Assembly: GCA_039680625.1 (NCBI GenBank)
Contig: JBDKSN010000035.1
Span: forward strand, 1-8,670
Length of the DNA stretch: 8,670 nt
Direction of reading: 5' to 3'
From: JAAYDS01 sp039680625
GTDB taxonomy: Bacteria > Chloroflexota > Anaerolineae > UBA1429
Each line of letters begins with the position of its first letter. Position 1 is the stretch's first letter. The translations under genes were made by a program, and so were the position numbers. The notes below the pieces were generated by a model. It searched no databases, was not told the origin of the DNA, and worked only from the letters and a program-made list of their open reading frames with translations. Shown here one piece after another: positions 5,376 to 8,670 of the stretch.

Positions 5376-6605
5376 TCAGGGCACCTGCGGCAGACCTAGC
5401 AGCTCGCGGCGCACCATATCTAGCCCTTGCACCATCAGCCAAGAGCGGCCCACCGCCCCCTCTCGGGCGCGCAGCGGCTCGCGCGTCACCAACCGGTCGC
5501 CCACGGCCAGTGCGAGATAGGTCAGCGGCGCATCGGGCAACGAGGGGTCGTCTGGCCCGATGATAGCCAGGCCCAATGGGGCGCCATAGACCCGCGCCAC
5601 CTGCCGCGCGGCCAGGTCAGCCGCCGCCTGGCTGGGGAAGCCGAGCGCGCGGGCATCCTCGCCCTCGGCCAGCGTCGCCAACGAAGAGGCGTCGGCTAGC
5701 AGTACGCCGCCGGCAAAGGCGCCGCTCTGTGGCTGTTGGGTCAATTGCTGGGCCACCTCGCCGCGCGTGACCGTCTCGGCCACGGCCAGGCGCAGCCCAC
5801 GAGCCGTCAGCTCGCGCAACACCACCTGGCCCAACGTCTCGTCGTCGACGCCATAGATATACTCGCCCACGCGCCGCCGGATCTCGGCCTCCACCGGCGC
5901 GATCAGGGCCAGCGCCTCGTCGAGCGACGGGGCCTTGGCCGTCACCACCACGTCGGTCTGCCCCGGATGCGCGCGCGTGCCCACGGTCGGGTTGGCCGCC
6001 GTCATCAGGTCGCCGATCTGCGCATCCACGGCGCTCTCGCCGATGTCGCAGGTGCGCAACACGCGGCTCTTGATCACGCCGTGCAGATCAAAGCGCTCGC
6101 GCAGGTAGGGGATGACCTCGTTCTCCATCAAGTAGCGCATCTCGTGGGGCACGCCGGGCAGGCTGATGATCACGTGGCCTTGGTGCTCGACGGCGAAGCT
6201 GGGCGCCGTGCCCACGGGATTGTGAATGATCCGCGCCCCCACGGGCAGATAGGCCTGGCGCAGGTTATTCGCGGTCATCTTCATGCCGCGATGGCCAAAG
6301 TAGGTGGCGATCTCTTGCACCAGGCTCTCGTCGAGCACCAGCTCGCGCCCGGTGGCCGCGGCCACGCCCTGGCGGGTCATGTCGTCGACTGTAGGGCCTA
6401 GCCCGCCCGTGGTGATCACCACGTCCGAGCGCGCCAGCGACTGGGCCAGCACCTGGGTGATGCGCCCCAGGTTGTCGCCCACCGTCGTGGTATAGAGGAG
6501 GTCCAACCCGATACGGGTGAGTTGTTGGGCGATCCACGCCGAGTTAGTGTCGACGATCTCACCCAGCAGCAGCTCTGTCCCAATCGTGACGATCTCTGCT
6601 TGCAC
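5376..6605 (-). CDS. cinA: CinA-like protein with intact N-terminal domain and degenerate amidase domain
   Basis: CinA proteins join an N-terminal molybdopterin-binding-like domain, shown in some species to be an ADP-ribose pyrophosphatase, to a C-terminal PncC nicotinamide-nucleotide amidase domain; the family is linked to NAD recycling and competence. The N-terminal half is typical: GTELLLGEIVDTNS at 9-22, TTGGLGPTVDDMT at 65-77 and SLPGVPHEM at 148-156. The C-terminal half, from about 258, keeps the fold landmarks but not the active site. The usual AESCTGG is AETVTRG at 276-282, and the Tyr and Lys expected in the following GGV-strand segment are replaced (GGVLLADASSL, 299-309). The loop normally reading TGIAGP is IIGPDD at 348-353. 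The length (409) is normal, so the domain is altered and not truncated. The start is GTG 6605, 15 bases after the guanylyltransferase stop; the ribosome site is only moderate. Confidence 0.93.
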   Translation of the reverse strand: MQAEIVTIGTELLLGEIVDTNSAWIAQQLTRIGLDLLYTTTVGDNLGRITQVLAQSLARSDVVITTGGLGPTVDDMTRQGVAAATGRELVLDESLVQEIATYFGHRGMKMTANNLRQAYLPVGARIIHNPVGTAPSFAVEHQGHVIISLPGVPHEMRYLMENEVIPYLRERFDLHGVIKSRVLRTCDIGESAVDAQIGDLMTAANPTVGTRAHPGQTDVVVTAKAPSLDEALALIAPVEAEIRRRVGEYIYGVDDETLGQVVLRELTARGLRLAVAETVTRGEVAQQLTQQPQSGAFAGGVLLADASSLATLAEGEDARALGFPSQAAADLAARQVARVYGAPLGLAIIGPDDPSLPDAPLTYLALAVGDRLVTREPLRAREGAVGRSWLMVQGLDMVRRELLGLPQVP

Positions 6606-6620
6606 GTGACGCCTGCCTCT

Positions 6621-7703
6621 CTAGAGATGCCGATCCAGACCCAGCTCGTGCAGCCGCCGCACCAGCGCCGACACGTCTTGGGCGCGCTCGCGGGGCAGCA
6701 CCAGCAGGGCATCTTCCGTGTCGATCACGACCAGATCCTCCAGCCCGATGGTGGCCACCAGCCGTGGCGACAGCACCAGGTTGCGGCCGCCATCGAGAGG
6801 CACATAGCGCCCCTCGCCGCCGGTGGCGTTGCCGGCCTCGTCGTGCGGCAAGAGCGCATAGAGCGCGCCAAAGCCGCCCACGTCGCTCCAGCCCATGTCA
6901 CACGGCACCACGGCGGCCTCTCGCGCCCGCTCCATGATGCCCACATCGATGGTCACCGGCGTGATGCCCTGCCAAGCGGCCAGGCCCGTCGGCCCAGCGA
7001 GGTCGCCGGCCACGGTCTGCAGGGCGGCATATTGCTCGGGCAAGAACTCGGCGAACGCGGCGAGGATCGCGTCTAGCCGCCAAGTGAAATAGCCCGCGTT
7101 CCAGCAATACTCGCCCGAGGCCACATAGGCCTGGGCCAGGTCGAGCGGCGGCTTTTCGACAAAGCGCGCCAGGCGATACACGTTCAACCCGTGCCTCTGC
7201 GCCAACAGCTCGCCCCGCTGGATGTAGCCAAAGCCCGTCTCGGGCTGGTCGGGCACGATGCCCACCGTGACCAGGTAGCCCTCGCGCGCCGTCTCGATCG
7301 ACGCACACAACGCCGCGCGAAAGGCCTCGGCATTGCGCACCACGTGGTCGGCGTGCAGCGAGATCATGATGCCCTCGCCCGCTCGCTGGCATAGACGCAG
7401 CGCCGCCAGCCCCAAGCAGGGCGCCGTGCCCCGCGGCGACGGCTCGATGAACAGGTTCTCGGGGCCAAGCTCGGGCAGCTCCCGCGCGATAGCCTCGGCG
7501 TGGTCGGGGCCGCTGAGCACATAGATGCGCTCCCACGGCACCAGAGGCAGCACGCGCTCGATGGTCTGCCGCAAGAGCGAGGTCTCGCCCAGCAGCGGCA
7601 ATAGCTGTTTGGGTTGACTGTGTCGGCTCAGCGGCCACAGGCGCGTGCCGCTGCCGCCGGCGAGGATCGTGACGTGAACATCGTCGAGTCGTGTGGGCTG
7701 CAT
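6621..7703 (-). CDS. Mannose-1-phosphate guanylyltransferase (GDP-mannose pyrophosphorylase)
   Basis: Makes GDP-mannose from mannose 1-phosphate and GTP, supplying glycolipids, capsules, exopolysaccharide or protein glycosylation. The 360-residue single-domain form lacks the C-terminal phosphomannose isomerase cupin found in bifunctional ManC/AlgA enzymes. Motifs in order are LAGGSGTRLWPLSR at 14-27 (nucleotide-binding loop), PKQ at 31-33, HADH at 117-120 (metal-binding Asp119), TGFGYI at 156-161, FVEKP at 181-185 (sugar-phosphate binding), WNAGYF at 201-206, TIDVGIME at 251-258 and GWSDVG at 271-276. The residue before ADH is His where Pro is more usual. ATG 7703 has AGGAG about seven bases upstream, overlapping the dprA stop, so the two genes are tightly linked. 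Activity on a related sugar phosphate cannot be excluded, but the mannose motifs are strong. Confidence 0.92.
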   Translation of the reverse strand: MQPTRLDDVHVTILAGGSGTRLWPLSRHSQPKQLLPLLGETSLLRQTIERVLPLVPWERIYVLSGPDHAEAIARELPELGPENLFIEPSPRGTAPCLGLAALRLCQRAGEGIMISLHADHVVRNAEAFRAALCASIETAREGYLVTVGIVPDQPETGFGYIQRGELLAQRHGLNVYRLARFVEKPPLDLAQAYVASGEYCWNAGYFTWRLDAILAAFAEFLPEQYAALQTVAGDLAGPTGLAAWQGITPVTIDVGIMERAREAAVVPCDMGWSDVGGFGALYALLPHDEAGNATGGEGRYVPLDGGRNLVLSPRLVATIGLEDLVVIDTEDALLVLPRERAQDVSALVRRLHELGLDRHL

Positions 7704-7712
7704 TGCCCTCTC

Positions 7713-8670
7713 CTATCTGGCTAACATGAACGAAGCCTGGTCGGCGCGCAACACGGCGCCCTTGAGTTCGAGCATCACCAGGGTGCCCGTCACCACCGCC
7801 GTGGGCAACTGGCTCTGCCGCACGATCTCGTCGATGGGCACCGGCTCGGCCGAGAGGCAATCGAGCACCCGGCGCTCTTCGACCGACTCGGGGATAAAGG
7901 CGCGCACCTCTTGCTGTTCGCTGGCCTGGGTGAGGTGCAGCTCTTCGAGCACGTCTTGTGCGCTCGTCACCAGCTTGGCCTCGCCCTTTTGAATGGCGCG
8001 GTTGGTGCCCACGCTCAGCCGCGAGAACACGTTGCCGGGCACGGCGAACGTCTCGCGCCCCTGTTCGAGCGCATAGCGCAGGGTGATCAGCGCCCCCGAG
8101 CGCTCGCCCGCCTCGACCACGATGACGCCTAGCGACAGGCCGCTGATCACGCGGTTGCGCGGCGGAAAGTTGGTCGGGTCGACGGGCGTGCCCCAGGGAT
8201 AGGTCGAAAGGAGCGCCCCCGAGCCGACGATCTCCTTGGCCAGCGCGCGGTGCCGCTCGGGATACACCCGATCTAGCCCACAACCCTGCACGGCCAGCGT
8301 GCGGCCGCCCGCATCGAGCGCCGCCTGGTGCGCTAGGGCGTCGATGCCCAGCGCCAGGCCGCTCACCACCGTGACGCCGTTCTCGGCCAGGCCACTGGCC
8401 AGGCGCTGAGCGACCTCACTGCCATAGGGCGTGACCTTGCGCGTGCCCACGATGGCCACGGCGAACTCGTCAGCGGGGCCGATGTCGCCGCGCATATAGA
8501 GCAGCGGAGGCGGAAGCTCGATCTCTTTGAGCAGGCGGGGATCGGCGGGGTCGTCGAGGGTGAGCAGCGTCACGCCTTCACGGTCGAGGCGAGCCAGCTC
8601 GGCGTCTAGGTCGAGCCGTTGCCGGTGATAGAGGAGCTGCTCTATGGCATCGCGAGGCAGGCCCACGGCG
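7713..8670 (-). CDS. dprA: DNA processing protein DprA, 5' end cut by window edge
   Basis: DprA binds incoming single-stranded DNA during natural transformation and loads RecA on it. The frame is open to the window edge; the first possible start (GTG at 8666) has no room for a ribosome site and lies where family members still have N-terminal sequence, so the gene very likely begins outside. Numbering from that GTG, the Rossmann-like DprA domain covers about 35-245. Its motifs are VAIVGTRKVTPYG at 70-82, SGLALGIDALAHQAAL at 102-117, GCGLDRVYP at 128-136, NFPPRNRVISGLS at 166-178, VVEAGERSGALIT at 183-195 and FAVPGNVFS at 207-215. A C-terminal winged-helix-like domain (about 258-315) follows. 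It heads the tightly packed minus-strand run, nine bases before the guanylyltransferase. The identification is secure. Confidence 0.95.
   Translation of the reverse strand, partial: AVGLPRDAIEQLLYHRQRLDLDAELARLDREGVTLLTLDDPADPRLLKEIELPPPLLYMRGDIGPADEFAVAIVGTRKVTPYGSEVAQRLASGLAENGVTVVSGLALGIDALAHQAALDAGGRTLAVQGCGLDRVYPERHRALAKEIVGSGALLSTYPWGTPVDPTNFPPRNRVISGLSLGVIVVEAGERSGALITLRYALEQGRETFAVPGNVFSRLSVGTNRAIQKGEAKLVTSAQDVLEELHLTQASEQQEVRAFIPESVEERRVLDCLSAEPVPIDEIVRQSQLPTAVVTGTLVMLELKGAVLRADQASFMLAR

Noticed and set aside
6898..8283. 461-codon minus-strand open frame overlapping dprA and the guanylyltransferase
   Set aside because: It runs in a different frame across two well-identified genes and reads as low-complexity Arg/Gly/Ala sequence.
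8664..8666. GTG as the dprA start codon
   Set aside because: There is no room for a ribosome site, the frame stays open to the window edge, and family members have more N-terminal sequence.
1..8670. Search by eye for CRISPR arrays, tRNA genes, insertion sequences, toxin-antitoxin pairs and phage genes
   Set aside because: No regularly spaced repeats, cloverleaf-like segments, transposase motifs or small gene pairs were seen; nearly all sequence is taken up by conserved chromosomal genes.

Overview
The window is a dense, GC-rich piece of ordinary bacterial chromosome with ten recognisable protein genes, two of them cut by the window edges. It has no RNA genes, insertion sequences, CRISPR array or other sign of a mobile region. 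The gene set, the high-GC coding style and the beta-helix/membrane protein linked to an ECF sigma factor would fit an environmental Chloroflexota (Anaerolineae-like) genome. That taxonomic guess is weak and rests on general resemblance only.

Layout. Left end, minus strand: the start of a probable RluD-type pseudouridine synthase (1-48), overlapped by lspA (38-574). A divergent promoter region (about 575-711) separates these from a plus-strand pair: an aldose 1-epimerase (712-1698) and a stand-alone ferric-reductase-like membrane protein (1776-2393). A perfect 11-bp hairpin (2402-2429) lies between the converging ends at 2393 and 2450. The rest, 2450-8670, is read on the minus strand as one long run. 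In transcription order it is dprA (5' end off the window), a mannose-1-phosphate guanylyltransferase, cinA, a YfcE-like metallophosphoesterase, then after a 98-bp gap an ECF sigma factor, its zinc-finger anti-sigma factor and a bactofilin-like membrane protein.

How they work together. The first four minus genes are separated by only 9-15 bases and are very likely co-transcribed. Two of them, dprA and cinA, belong to families linked to DNA uptake and recombination; the guanylyltransferase makes GDP-mannose for glycans. The last three genes form a self-contained signalling cassette: cytoplasmic sigma factor, membrane-anchored anti-sigma factor, and a secreted/membrane protein translationally coupled to the anti-sigma gene, probably sensing or responding to envelope state.

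The most notable points are a CinA whose C-terminal amidase domain has lost its expected catalytic residues, the sigma/anti-sigma/beta-helix cassette with a candidate autoregulatory promoter, and a consensus-like sigma-70 promoter at 632-661. I do not see convincing evidence for a wholly new system. No gene-free stretch exceeds 300 bases; the longest is the 137-bp lspA/epimerase divergent region.
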